DNA from: Spirochaetota bacterium
Lineage (GTDB): Bacteria; Spirochaetota; Brachyspiria; Brachyspirales; JACRPF01
NCBI GenBank assembly: GCA_016214035.1
Contig: JACRPF010000003.1
Span: 157,723-221,722, forward strand
Reading direction: 5' to 3'
DNA length: 64,000 bases
Below, one piece after another: positions 8,428 through 16,494 of this stretch (within the stretch, counting starts at the first letter, position 1; each line of letters starts with the position of its first letter). The notes beneath the pieces are model-generated. The model was not told the origin of the DNA. It did not search any database and was given only the letters and a program-made list of their open reading frames with translations. Position numbers and translations under genes: made by a program.

Positions 8428-9635
8428 CCCGCGCACGCGAGCTCACCGGCGAACGGTTCGAGCACGCGGTCAAGTACACCGTGCATCTGCGATATGAGTA
8501 CGCCGTAGTTGGTGATCGGGATGCCGCGTGTGCGCGCCTCGACAAGGCGGTTCTGCATCTCCTGGCGGTTGATCATGCAGGCGCCGCAGGAGACGATGAG
8601 TTTATAGCGAGACAGGTCCTTCGAAAGATTGCCGCCGGCGTTCACCTCGAACGAAAGGTCTTTTCCGGTATACTTCTTGAGCCAGCGCGGTATCTTCACC
8701 CTGCCGATGTCGTCGGCCTGCGCATGGTGCGTGCAGGTCTCGAGGATGAGCACGCGGTCGCCGTCGTTGAGCATATCCGCGGCGTTCACGCCGTCGATGA
8801 ACGCTGAAAGGTCGCCCTTAAGTCTCGAGAACAGTATGGAAAAGGTGGTGAGCGGGACATGCGGCGGCACTTCAGCGGCTACTTTTTCGACCGCCTGCGA
8901 ATCGCAGACAACGAGCGCCGGCGGCGAGGCAAGCATGCTGAGCGCATGGGTCAGTTCGAACTCCGTGGCGACAATGGTGACGGCATTGTGGTCGAGTACA
9001 TCGCGTATGGTCTGCGCCTGCGGCAGAATCAGCCGTCCGGCCGGGGCGCCGGTATCGATGGGTACCACCAGGAGGACCACGGAACCGTGGCGTATCAGCC
9101 CGCCGAGTATCGAACCCTGCGCGGCAAGACCGCTCCCGTGCGTGACGATGAGCCGCTTTACGGCGTCGATGTTCTTTCCGGTATGACAGCTTGCGTCGAC
9201 GAACGGAACGCCGAGCAGCGCCAGAGAGTGTTCCTTTCCGGCATCCGCTGAAGACTCCGATTTGTTGATGACGACGAGGAGCCGCTGCACCTGCGTCTTC
9301 ATCAGCCGTATCGTCTCCAGTTCGTGTGCGTCAAGCGTATCGTACGTGGTGACAAAAATGGCGATGTTGATCTTTCTGAGGACGGCCTCCGTGCGCGCAA
9401 CGCGTTTAGCGCCGAGCTCGCCGCTGTCGTCGATGCCGGCGGTGTCGTAGAGATACACCGGCCCGATGCCCGCGAGCTCCATAGCCGTGCCCACCGGGTC
9501 TGTCGTGGTGCCGGGAGTGGCCGAGACGATGGACAGCTCCTGGCCGGTTATCGCGTTGATAAGCGATGACTTACCCGCGTTCCTCCGTCCGAAAAATCCG
9601 ATGTGAATCCTGTTCGAGACCGGTGTCTGTGTCAT
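8424..9635 (-). CDS. hydF: [FeFe] hydrogenase maturation GTPase HydF
   Basis: 403 residues; GGAGG precedes the ATG at 9635. HydF is the scaffold that receives the [2Fe] precursor and delivers it to HydA. The N-terminal GTPase domain shows GRRNAGKSSLINA (P-loop), TPGTTTDPV (switch I), DTAGIDD and NKSES. The C-terminal part holds the cluster ligands: ETCTHHAQ near residue 303 and SCGACM near residue 355, agreeing with the family motif CxH...C-x2-C. The stop overlaps the hydE start and the gene follows hydG by 17 bases, so translation is probably coupled. Length is normal. Confidence 0.96.
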   Translation of the reverse strand: MTQTPVSNRIHIGFFGRRNAGKSSLINAITGQELSIVSATPGTTTDPVGTAMELAGIGPVYLYDTAGIDDSGELGAKRVARTEAVLRKINIAIFVTTYDTLDAHELETIRLMKTQVQRLLVVINKSESSADAGKEHSLALLGVPFVDASCHTGKNIDAVKRLIVTHGSGLAAQGSILGGLIRHGSVVLLVVPIDTGAPAGRLILPQAQTIRDVLDHNAVTIVATEFELTHALSMLASPPALVVCDSQAVEKVAAEVPPHVPLTTFSILFSRLKGDLSAFIDGVNAADMLNDGDRVLILETCTHHAQADDIGRVKIPRWLKKYTGKDLSFEVNAGGNLSKDLSRYKLIVSCGACMINRQEMQNRLVEARTRGIPITNYGVLISQMHGVLDRVLEPFAGELACAG

Positions 9636-9652
9636 AAGTCCTCCAAAGCAAG

Positions 9653-11119
9653 TTAAAAATAGAGATCTCGTTTTCCGTTCCTGATACTCGCCAGCGCGGC
9701 CTGAGTCTTATTCGCCATGCCTTCTGAATACTGCTCTTTAACGTCCTTTACGTAGGACAAGATAAGCTCATCGCCTTTATTTTTGACAGCAGGCGATGCA
9801 TAATCGAGGAGATATTCCTGAAATGTCAGAATGGCGTTGGGTATGCAGAAATTCTTTATCGTCCCTTTTTTGGCATATTCCATGAACTCGCACCCGGTTC
9901 TGCCGCACCGGTAATCCGCGGTGCAGAACGACGGCAGATATCCATCGTCGATGAGCTCGCTGATGTAATCGTCGAGGCTTCTCGTGTCGCTCAACTCGAA
10001 CTGCTGCTTATCGATTTCAGCCGCATGGTCGCCGTATCCGCCGATGGAAATATTGCTGCCTGCGTCCGTCTGCGTCACACCGAGCTTGATGAGCTCCCGG
10101 CGTAGTTCCCCGTTCTCGCGTGCGGTTAGTATCAGACCCGTGTAGGGTACCGCCATACGGAGCACCGCGATGAGCTTCCGCATATCGTCGTCGCTTACTG
10201 CATAGCCCGACTGCCGCACGAACGGAGTATTGTGCGCAGGTTCCATGCGCGGGAACGATATGGTATGCGAACCAACACCGAACTCGCGTTCAAGGTCGCG
10301 TGCGTGGCTGACGAGCGCCACCGCCTCGAAGCGCCAGTCGTAAAGACCGATGAGCGCGCCGATGGCGACGTCACTGATACCCGCTTCCTGCGCGCGATGC
10401 AGCGCAAAGAGGCGCCAGTAGTAATCGCCTTTGATCGTGTTCGCCGGATGGAGTTTCCGGTATGTCGCTTTGTGATATGTCTCCTGAAATACCTGATAGG
10501 TGCCTATGTCGGCGGATTTTATCATCGCGTATTCGTCAACGAACATCGGTGCCGCATTCACGTTCACACGGCGTATATCATCGGGGCCGTTCTTCGTCTG
10601 ATACATGCGCCAGACGCTGTCGACGATATAATTCGCGTCCGACGACGGATGTTCGCCGTACACCGCGATGATGCGTTTGTGTCCGCCGCGTGTCAGCGCC
10701 CGTATCTCGCGTTCGATTTCGTCCATCGAAAGACAGCGCCGTGCTATCTGCTCATTACCGCTTCTGAATCCGCAGTAGGTGCAGTTGTTCACGCATTCGC
10801 TTGACAGATACAGCGGTGCGAACAGCACTATCCTGTTTCCGTACACCTTCTGTTTGATATCCATCGCGGCGGAGTAAATGTCCTTCCACACGGATTCATC
10901 ATCGATGGTGAGCAGATACGCCGTCTCTTCGGGGGAGAGTCCCTTCAGTGCGCGGCTCTTCGCGATGAGCCCGTCGATCTTCGTGCGGTCAATGACACCC
11001 GGTGCAGCGACGAGACGCTCTATGTATTCGTCGTTGATGAAATCCGCGCGCATATGTTCCGCGTGATACGCGGCTATCTTCTCAAGCCGTTCCTCTTCCC
11101 AGCGTACCGCTGTCAGCAT
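9653..11119 (-). CDS. hydG: [FeFe] hydrogenase maturase HydG with altered C-terminal cysteine motif
   Basis: 488 residues from the ATG at 11119, preceded by AAGGAG. HydG cleaves tyrosine to give the CO and CN ligands of the H-cluster. The radical SAM site CVNNCTYC is near residue 100, followed by YGEHP, FQETYHK and GIGALIGLYDWR-like segments typical of HydG. The C-terminal auxiliary cluster is normally bound by C-x2-C-x22-C; here the region reads FCTADYRCGRTGCEFM...FCIPNA, so the second cysteine is aspartate although the x22 spacing to the last cysteine is kept, and two additional cysteines lie three and eight residues after it. Operon position between hydA and hydF supports a working maturase. 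Confidence 0.94.
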   Translation of the reverse strand: MLTAVRWEEERLEKIAAYHAEHMRADFINDEYIERLVAAPGVIDRTKIDGLIAKSRALKGLSPEETAYLLTIDDESVWKDIYSAAMDIKQKVYGNRIVLFAPLYLSSECVNNCTYCGFRSGNEQIARRCLSMDEIEREIRALTRGGHKRIIAVYGEHPSSDANYIVDSVWRMYQTKNGPDDIRRVNVNAAPMFVDEYAMIKSADIGTYQVFQETYHKATYRKLHPANTIKGDYYWRLFALHRAQEAGISDVAIGALIGLYDWRFEAVALVSHARDLEREFGVGSHTISFPRMEPAHNTPFVRQSGYAVSDDDMRKLIAVLRMAVPYTGLILTARENGELRRELIKLGVTQTDAGSNISIGGYGDHAAEIDKQQFELSDTRSLDDYISELIDDGYLPSFCTADYRCGRTGCEFMEYAKKGTIKNFCIPNAILTFQEYLLDYASPAVKNKGDELILSYVKDVKEQYSEGMANKTQAALASIRNGKRDLYF

Positions 11120-11154
11120 GAAATCTCCTTGTCCGGTATCCGGACATGACCGCG

Positions 11155-12924
11155 CTATTTATAATAGAGCGGTCGCGGCGTGTAGTGCGTATGCAGATAC
11201 TTGTGCGATTTCTCGGAGAGCGGTTTGCCGAGAAAATCCTTATAGAGCTTCTGCACCTGTTCATTCTCATGCGACATGCGATGCGCCTGTTTTTTGTCGT
11301 CCTTGTACATGCCGTCGGTGCGCATTTTTCGTATGGCATTCGTCACACCATACGGCTGTCCGCCGCCGGCGATGCAGCCGCCCTCGCACGCCATCACTTC
11401 GATGAAATCATACGGCATGGGGAGTCCGTTCTGTTTCGCGTGACGTATCTCGTCCATAAGCATGCTCACATTGCCGAGACCGTGGGCAACCGCGACACGT
11501 ACGCCGGTTCCGTTCACATCCACCGTACCGCATTTTACACCGGTGAGTCCGCGTACCGCTTCGATGTCGATGTTGCCGAGCGGTTTGCCCGCGAGGAGGA
11601 AGTACACTGTTCTGAGCGCCGCTTCCATCACGCCGCCGGTTGCGCCGAATATGGTGCCCGCACCGCTGTATTCGCCGAGGAGGCTGTCGCACGCTTCCGC
11701 GGGGAGGTCTTTGAACATAATGCCGCTCGATTTGGTCATGCGGACAAGTTCCCGCGTGGTAAGCGATATATCCACATCCTGGAATCCGCTCGAGTACATG
11801 TCCTTCATGCGGCTTACTTCGTACTTTTTCGCCGTGCACGGCATAATCGAGACCATGACGATCTTCGATGGATCGATGCCTTTTCGTTCGGCATAATATG
11901 TCTTCGTCATCGCGCCGAGCATCTCATGCGGCGATTTTGCCGTCGAGAAATGCTCGATGAGATCGGGATAGTATTTCTCGAGATAATCCACCCATCCCGG
12001 GCAGCAGCTCGTGATGAGCGGGAGCCCTTTCTTCGCCTTGAAGCGCTCGATGAACTCGCTGCCTTCTTCCATAATGGTAAGGTCGGCGGCGAAGTTGGTG
12101 TCGAACACAGCCTCAAAACCGAGTCTTCTGAGGAGCGCATAGATCTGTTCGGTCACGATGGTTCCGGACTCCTTGCCGAAACCCTCGCCGAAAGCCACGC
12201 GCACCGCCGGCGCAATCTGCGCCACTACGTGAAGCGACTTGTCTTCCAGTGCGCGCCAGGTTTTCTGAACCTCGCTGTATTCCACGAGCGCGCCCACCGG
12301 ACAATGCGCCGAGCACTGGCCGCATTTTACACACGGGCTTTCCGCGAGCTTGATGTCGCCCGCCGGCGCGATGCGCATGTCAAAACCGCGTTTGATGAAC
12401 TCAAGCGCATAAACGCCCTGCACGTTCTGGCAGACGTCAACACAGCGTCCGCAGCCGATGCATTTCTTCGCGTCGATGGTCACCGCTTTCGTTGAAACAT
12501 CGAGCGGAATATCCTTAACGATGGGGGAGAAGGCGTGTTCGCGTATGCCGAACTCATCGGCAAGCTGCTGCAGTTCGCAGTTGCGGTTCCGCAGGCAGGT
12601 GAGACATTCATTCGGGTGCGCCGAGAGGATGAGGTCGAGCACGTTTTTGCGGATATCATAGAGTTCGCCGTCGTGCGTGCATACTTTCATGCCGTTCTCC
12701 ACCGACGTGCAGCAGGCGCGGATGAGTTTCCGGTTTCCTTCGACCTTAACCACACAGATGCCGCATGACGCGGTCGCGTCAAGGTCTTCGTGTTTGCAGA
12801 GTGTCGGTATTTTTACCTGCACCAGCCGCGCTGCGTCGAGTATCGATGTGCCTTTCTGGACCGTCACCTCTTTCCCGTTGATCGCAAGTGTGACCATTGT
12901 AGTGTTCATATTCGGGCTGACCAT
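11155..12924 (-). CDS. hydA: NADH-linked [FeFe] hydrogenase catalytic subunit HydA
   Basis: 589 residues from the ATG at 12924, chosen because AAAGGAG (12934-12940) lies nine bases upstream. Domains in order: N-terminal [2Fe-2S] ferredoxin (CKHEDLDATASCGIC), a His-ligated 4Fe-4S site (HPNECLTCLRNRNC), two 4Fe-4S sites (CIGCGRCVDVC and CVKCGQCSAHC), the H-cluster domain with all three signatures (TSCCPGW, MPCTAKKYE, EVMACEGGCIAGGGQP) and a C-terminal small-subunit-like end. It reversibly makes H2. With the NuoE- and NuoF-like genes upstream it forms a HydABC-type, possibly electron-bifurcating, cytoplasmic enzyme. It lacks the additional C-terminal [2Fe-2S] domain found in the Thermotoga enzyme. 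Confidence 0.97.
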   Translation of the reverse strand: MVSPNMNTTMVTLAINGKEVTVQKGTSILDAARLVQVKIPTLCKHEDLDATASCGICVVKVEGNRKLIRACCTSVENGMKVCTHDGELYDIRKNVLDLILSAHPNECLTCLRNRNCELQQLADEFGIREHAFSPIVKDIPLDVSTKAVTIDAKKCIGCGRCVDVCQNVQGVYALEFIKRGFDMRIAPAGDIKLAESPCVKCGQCSAHCPVGALVEYSEVQKTWRALEDKSLHVVAQIAPAVRVAFGEGFGKESGTIVTEQIYALLRRLGFEAVFDTNFAADLTIMEEGSEFIERFKAKKGLPLITSCCPGWVDYLEKYYPDLIEHFSTAKSPHEMLGAMTKTYYAERKGIDPSKIVMVSIMPCTAKKYEVSRMKDMYSSGFQDVDISLTTRELVRMTKSSGIMFKDLPAEACDSLLGEYSGAGTIFGATGGVMEAALRTVYFLLAGKPLGNIDIEAVRGLTGVKCGTVDVNGTGVRVAVAHGLGNVSMLMDEIRHAKQNGLPMPYDFIEVMACEGGCIAGGGQPYGVTNAIRKMRTDGMYKDDKKQAHRMSHENEQVQKLYKDFLGKPLSEKSHKYLHTHYTPRPLYYK

Positions 12925-12928
12925 TGCA

Positions 12929-14698
12929 TTACGCTCCTTTTGCCACAGCATTGAATTTGCAGACATCGTAGCAGGCGCCGCATTTGGTGCAGCGCAGCTG
13001 GTCGATCACATGCGGTTTCTTGCGTTCGCCGCTGATCGCGTTGGTCGGACATTTAATCACGCAGGCACCGCAGCCGATGCAGTTCGCATCGACGATGGTG
13101 AACCGCGTAAGGTTCTTGCACTTGCCCGCTTTGCAGGTATGCGCGTGTATGTGGTCAAGATATTCCTGCTCAAAATACTTGAGCGTCGAAAGCACCGGAT
13201 TCGGTGTTGTCTGACCGAGTCCGCAGAGCGAAGCCTTGATCATCGCATTCGCTATTTTTTTAAGGTCGGCGATGTCCTTTTCCTGGCCGTTGCCTTCGGT
13301 AATTCTTGTCAGAATACTCAAAAGCTGTTTCCCGCCGATACGGCAGGGCGCGCATTTTCCGCAGCTTTCATCAACCGAGAACTGCAGATAAAACTTCACC
13401 ACGTCGAGAATGCAGTCATCCTCGTCCATGACAATCATGCCGCCGGAACCCATGATGGAACCGATGGTCTGCAGCGTTTCGTAGTCTACCTTGATATCGA
13501 GATGCTCCGCCGGTATAACGCCGCCCGACGGGCCGCCGGTCTGCACCGCTTTTATCTTTTTGCCGCTCTTGGTCCCGCCGCCGATGTCGTTGACGATTTC
13601 TGAGAGCGAAGTCCCCATCGGCACTTCGATGAGTCCGGGATTTTTAATTTTTCCCGTCAGCGCAAATACCTTCGTTCCTTTCGATTTTTCCGTACCGATG
13701 CGTGCGAACCAGGTACCGCCTTTGACGATAATCGGCGCAACACTTGCCCACGTTTCCACATTGTTGATGACCGTGGGTTTACCCCAGAGTCCCGCCGTCG
13801 CCGGGAATGGCGGTCTCGGCTGCGGCATGCCGCGCTTGCCTTCAATGGAGGCTATCAGCGCCGTTTCTTCACCGCAGACGAATGCGCCGGCGCCGAGCCT
13901 GAGCTCGATGTCGAAATTGAAGTTCGTGCCGAGTATGTTCGCTCCGAGCAGTCCTTTTTCCTTTGCCCGCGTTATCGCGTGTTCCAGCCGTTCTATCGCG
14001 AGCGGATATTCCGCGCGGATGTAGATGAAGCCCTGATTCGCGCCTACGGTATATCCGGCTATCGCCATGCCTTCGAGTATGGCGTGCGGGTCGCCTTCAA
14101 GTACCGAGCGGTCCATGTAGGCTCCCGGGTCACCCTCGTCGGCATTGCAGATGATGTATTTCTGGTCGGCCGCCGCGTCTTTCGAGAACTTCCACTTCAG
14201 GTACGTTGGAAAACCGGCGCCGCCGCGTCCGCGAAGCCCCGACTTTTTCATCTCATCGATGACGGCGTCCGGTGTCAGTGTCGCGAGTGTTTTTTTAAGC
14301 GCCGCATAACCGTCGCGCCGGATAAAGTCGTCGATGTTGGTCGGGTCGATGTAACCGCTGTTTCGTAAGACCACACGGAACTGCTTGCTGTGCGGGTCTT
14401 TTTCTTCGGTGGTAAGATTGTCGAATGCGTAGCTGAACAGAAAGCGTTCGTCGGGCTTTTTATCGACGAAATGTTTCATCACAATGCCCGGGGCATCGTC
14501 GGCCGTAAAGTTGCCGTACATCACGTTGTCGGGGACGATACGCATGAGCGGAGTGTCTTTCGTGAAGCCGAGAAACCTGCTCGCATAGACCTCGACATTG
14601 GAAAGCTTGTTCTCGTTCACTGTTTTCAGAACACTGTTGTACAGCGCCGTTTTCTTTTTATCGCCGGGTTCCCAGACGAAAATATATTGTTTTTTCAT
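12929..14698 (-). CDS. hydB: NuoF-like NADH-binding subunit HydB
   Basis: 589 residues from the ATG at 14698; the open frame runs farther upstream but over the preceding gene. A thioredoxin-like N-terminal domain of about 130 residues without any cysteine leads into the NuoF core: [11 protein letters not shown] (FMN/NADH site), [32 protein letters not shown], and [12 protein letters not shown]...C for the N3 4Fe-4S cluster. The C-terminus carries two ferredoxin motifs, [11 protein letters not shown] and [11 protein letters not shown]. It passes electrons from NADH to HydA and is the likely flavin bifurcation site. The stop is four bases from the hydA start, and hydA's ribosome site lies within its last codons. 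Confidence 0.96.
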   Translation of the reverse strand: MKKQYIFVWEPGDKKKTALYNSVLKTVNENKLSNVEVYASRFLGFTKDTPLMRIVPDNVMYGNFTADDAPGIVMKHFVDKKPDERFLFSYAFDNLTTEEKDPHSKQFRVVLRNSGYIDPTNIDDFIRRDGYAALKKTLATLTPDAVIDEMKKSGLRGRGGAGFPTYLKWKFSKDAAADQKYIICNADEGDPGAYMDRSVLEGDPHAILEGMAIAGYTVGANQGFIYIRAEYPLAIERLEHAITRAKEKGLLGANILGTNFNFDIELRLGAGAFVCGEETALIASIEGKRGMPQPRPPFPATAGLWGKPTVINNVETWASVAPIIVKGGTWFARIGTEKSKGTKVFALTGKIKNPGLIEVPMGTSLSEIVNDIGGGTKSGKKIKAVQTGGPSGGVIPAEHLDIKVDYETLQTIGSIMGSGGMIVMDEDDCILDVVKFYLQFSVDESCGKCAPCRIGGKQLLSILTRITEGNGQEKDIADLKKIANAMIKASLCGLGQTTPNPVLSTLKYFEQEYLDHIHAHTCKAGKCKNLTRFTIVDANCIGCGACVIKCPTNAISGERKKPHVIDQLRCTKCGACYDVCKFNAVAKGA

Positions 14699-14703
14699 GG
14701 TGC

Positions 14704-15090
14704 TTATTCTCCGCGCAGCGTGCCGCACAGGTCCTGTGCCGGCATGAATATGACGTGGTCGTTTACGATATGTTTCTTGCCCACATGTTCGTCGATTATC
14801 CTGCTTGCAATCTCGGGCGTGACGAATCCATAGAGAACATCCGGCATGCCTTCCATTTTTACCATAAGATTCGGTTCGCAGAAACACATGCCGAGACATC
14901 CGGTGCGTTTGAGCTCGATGTCGGGTATGTGTTTGTCACTGAGTTCCTGCTGAAAGGTTTCGTATACCTTGTCGCCGCCGGCGGCTATGCCGCAGGTGCC
15001 GAGACTCACGACGATGCTTCCTTTTGCGACGGGTTCTTTTTTCAGGCCGTCCTGATAGGCGTCGAACGATGCAAGTGTCAGTTTACTCAT
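14704..15090 (-). CDS. Thioredoxin-like [2Fe-2S] ferredoxin of the hydrogenase complex
   Basis: 128 residues from the ATG at 15090, which overlaps the NuoE-like stop (ATGA) and is preceded by AAGGAGG. The fold is that of NuoE C-terminal/Clostridium-type thioredoxin-like ferredoxins: [13 protein letters not shown] near residue 25 and [15 protein letters not shown] near residue 60 provide the cluster cysteines. Because the N-terminal thioredoxin-like domain of the NuoF-like neighbour has no cysteines, this separate protein may supply an additional electron-transfer [2Fe-2S] cluster to the complex. Its stop is five bases before the NuoF-like start. The role is inferred from gene order and fold. 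Confidence 0.88.
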   Translation of the reverse strand: MSKLTLASFDAYQDGLKKEPVAKGSIVVSLGTCGIAAGGDKVYETFQQELSDKHIPDIELKRTGCLGMCFCEPNLMVKMEGMPDVLYGFVTPEIASRIIDEHVGKKHIVNDHVIFMPAQDLCGTLRGE

Positions 15091-15575
15091 GCCTGCGCCT
15101 CCTTTTTGTATTCGCCGATGATACCGGCGATATCCTCTTTTTTCAGATTGCCGTATACTTTTCCGTTGATGACGACGGCGGGTGCGAGACCGCAGCAGCC
15201 GATGCATCGCACGGTTTCCATGGAGAACATGCCGTCCTCGGTGGTCGCATCCAATCCGATGCCGAGAATCTTTTCGAATTCATCGAGCAGATTCTCGCCG
15301 CCTTTCAGATAACACGCGGTTCCCATGCATACCGATATTTTATATTTGCCGGATTTCTGCAGCTTGAACAGATGATAAAACGTTATGATGCCGTAGATCT
15401 TTGCCAGCGGAATGCCGGCAACGCGGGCCACTTCCATGGCAATATTTCGCGGCACATAACCGTATACTTCCTGTACTTTGTGAAGAATGGGTATCTCTTT
15501 CCCTTTTTTATTCTTCCATTGGGCAATAAAGTCTGTAAGACTCCGGTCGAGTTCAACCTTCTCAAGGGCTTGCAT
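15087..15575 (-). CDS. hydC: NuoE-like subunit HydC
   Basis: 162 residues, typical for a NuoE/HydC subunit. The helical N-terminal half is followed by the [2Fe-2S] thioredoxin-like domain with C-x4-C...C-x3-C ligands: SVCMGTACYLKGG near residue 83 and VRCIGCCGLAPAVVING near residue 122. It binds one [2Fe-2S] cluster between NADH/FMN on HydB and HydA. First gene of the seven-gene hydrogenase operon; CAGGAG lies seven bases before the ATG at 15575, about 70 bases from the predicted transcription start. Confidence 0.95.
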   Translation of the reverse strand: MQALEKVELDRSLTDFIAQWKNKKGKEIPILHKVQEVYGYVPRNIAMEVARVAGIPLAKIYGIITFYHLFKLQKSGKYKISVCMGTACYLKGGENLLDEFEKILGIGLDATTEDGMFSMETVRCIGCCGLAPAVVINGKVYGNLKKEDIAGIIGEYKKEAQA

Positions 15576-15622
15576 TGAATACTCCTGAAAAAATACTTCT
15601 TAGAGCGATATTTATATTATTA

Positions 15623-15640
15623 ATGTGAAAAAAATAACAT
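15623..15640 (-). promoter_or_regulatory. Candidate Rex operator of the hydrogenase operon
   Basis: The 18-bp imperfect palindrome ATGTGAAA-AAAATAACAT (15623-15640) contains a TGTGAA half-site facing a TGTTAT half-site, close to the Rex consensus TTGTGAA-N4-TTCACAA. It lies just downstream of the predicted hydC transcription start, where a bound repressor would block the polymerase. Binding is inferred. Confidence 0.5.
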
Positions 15641-15651
15641 AAAAACCGTTC

Positions 15652-15681
15652 ATAATATAATACCATTTCATAATAAGTCAA
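15652..15681 (-). promoter_or_regulatory. Promoter of the hydrogenase operon
   Basis: On the minus strand TTGACT (15676-15681) is followed by TATTAT (15652-15657, 18-bp spacer) or TATATT (15654-15659, 16-bp spacer), giving a start near 15645. Confidence 0.55.
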
Positions 15682-15747
15682 ATAAATTTCATTATTTTTT
15701 ATAAAAATAGATATATTTGCATAATATTGTGATAAATTATTTTTAAT

Positions 15748-15787
15748 TTGACTTTATTGACCGATGGTATTATATTTTATGTGACAT
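15748..15787 (+). promoter_or_regulatory. rex promoter with palindromic operator at +1
   Basis: TTGACT (15748-15753), a 17-bp spacer and TATATT (15771-15776) predict a start near 15783. The perfect palindrome ATGT-G-ACAT (15779-15787) covers that start and shares the TGTGA core with the hydrogenase-side site and with 15811-15827, so rex probably represses itself. Confidence 0.55.
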
Positions 15788-15810
15788 TAGTATTTTATAA
15801 AAAATAAATA

Positions 15811-15827
15811 ATGTGAAAAAGGAACAT
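15811..15827 (+). promoter_or_regulatory. Second palindrome overlapping the rex ribosome site
   Basis: ATGTGAAAAAGGAACAT (15811-15827) repeats the ATGTGAA...ACAT pattern and overlaps the AAGGA ribosome site of rex. It may be a further operator or a coincidence of AT-rich sequence. Confidence 0.35.
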
Positions 15828-15830
15828 TAA

Positions 15831-16490
15831 ATGATCGAGAACAAGAACTGCATCATACGACTTTCTCATTATAAAAGTGCATTGAATCGCTTCAAATCAC
15901 TGGGATTTATCAAGATTTTTTCGGATTATCTCGCCGATGCCGCCGGTGTATCATCGGCACAGGTTCGCAAGGATTTTTCATTGTTCGGTATTGCGGGCAA
16001 CAAACGCGGCGGATATCAGATTGATGCGCTGCTTGAGCAGTTGAATGTTATTCTCGGGAAAAACCAGATACAGAACGTCATCCTAGTAGGTGCAGGACAT
16101 ATGGGTGCGGCACTGCTCAGATATAAGAACTTCGAGAAAGAAGGCATACGCATCGTCTGCGCATTCGATATTGACCCGGCAAAATGCACCACCAAGCAGG
16201 AGATACCGGTATTGCCTCTCAGTGAACTGGAAAAGTATGTGGCTGAGCAGGCGGTACGGATAGCCATTATCTGCGTACCGGCAATTGCCGCACAGGCCAC
16301 GCTCGATATGCTCGTGAAAGCGGGGGTGAAAGGCGTACTCAATTTTGCGCCGATACAGCTCAAGGCCCCCGAGGATTGTTCGCTGTCATACGTAAACGTG
16401 GAGACCGAACTTGAGAACCTTATTTATAAAGTGAACGCACGTGAGCGCTCCGACATGATAACCCGGGAAAAGGCCGCGCTTCAGGATTGA
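15831..16490 (+). CDS. rex: Redox-sensing transcriptional repressor Rex
   Basis: 219 residues, normal length. The N-terminal winged helix (IIRLSHYKSALNRF, then SSAQVRKDFSLFG and RGGYQIDALLEQL) binds DNA; the Rossmann domain (VILVGAGHMGAALLRY near residue 83, then FDIDPAK) binds NADH or NAD+. Rex leaves its operators when NADH rises, switching on fermentative and hydrogenase genes. It is divergent from the hydrogenase operon across a 255-bp AT-rich region with matching palindromes, which strongly suggests that the hydrogenase is its target and that it regulates itself. Confidence 0.95.
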   Translation: MIENKNCIIRLSHYKSALNRFKSLGFIKIFSDYLADAAGVSSAQVRKDFSLFGIAGNKRGGYQIDALLEQLNVILGKNQIQNVILVGAGHMGAALLRYKNFEKEGIRIVCAFDIDPAKCTTKQEIPVLPLSELEKYVAEQAVRIAIICVPAIAAQATLDMLVKAGVKGVLNFAPIQLKAPEDCSLSYVNVETELENLIYKVNARERSDMITREKAALQD

Positions 16491-16494
16491 TAGA

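Noticed and set aside
11146..12495. 449-codon open frame on the plus strand opposite hydA
   Set aside because: It lies wholly antisense to hydA, whose iron-sulphur and H-cluster motifs are complete. Its composition is that of a GC-rich shadow, rich in Arg and His.
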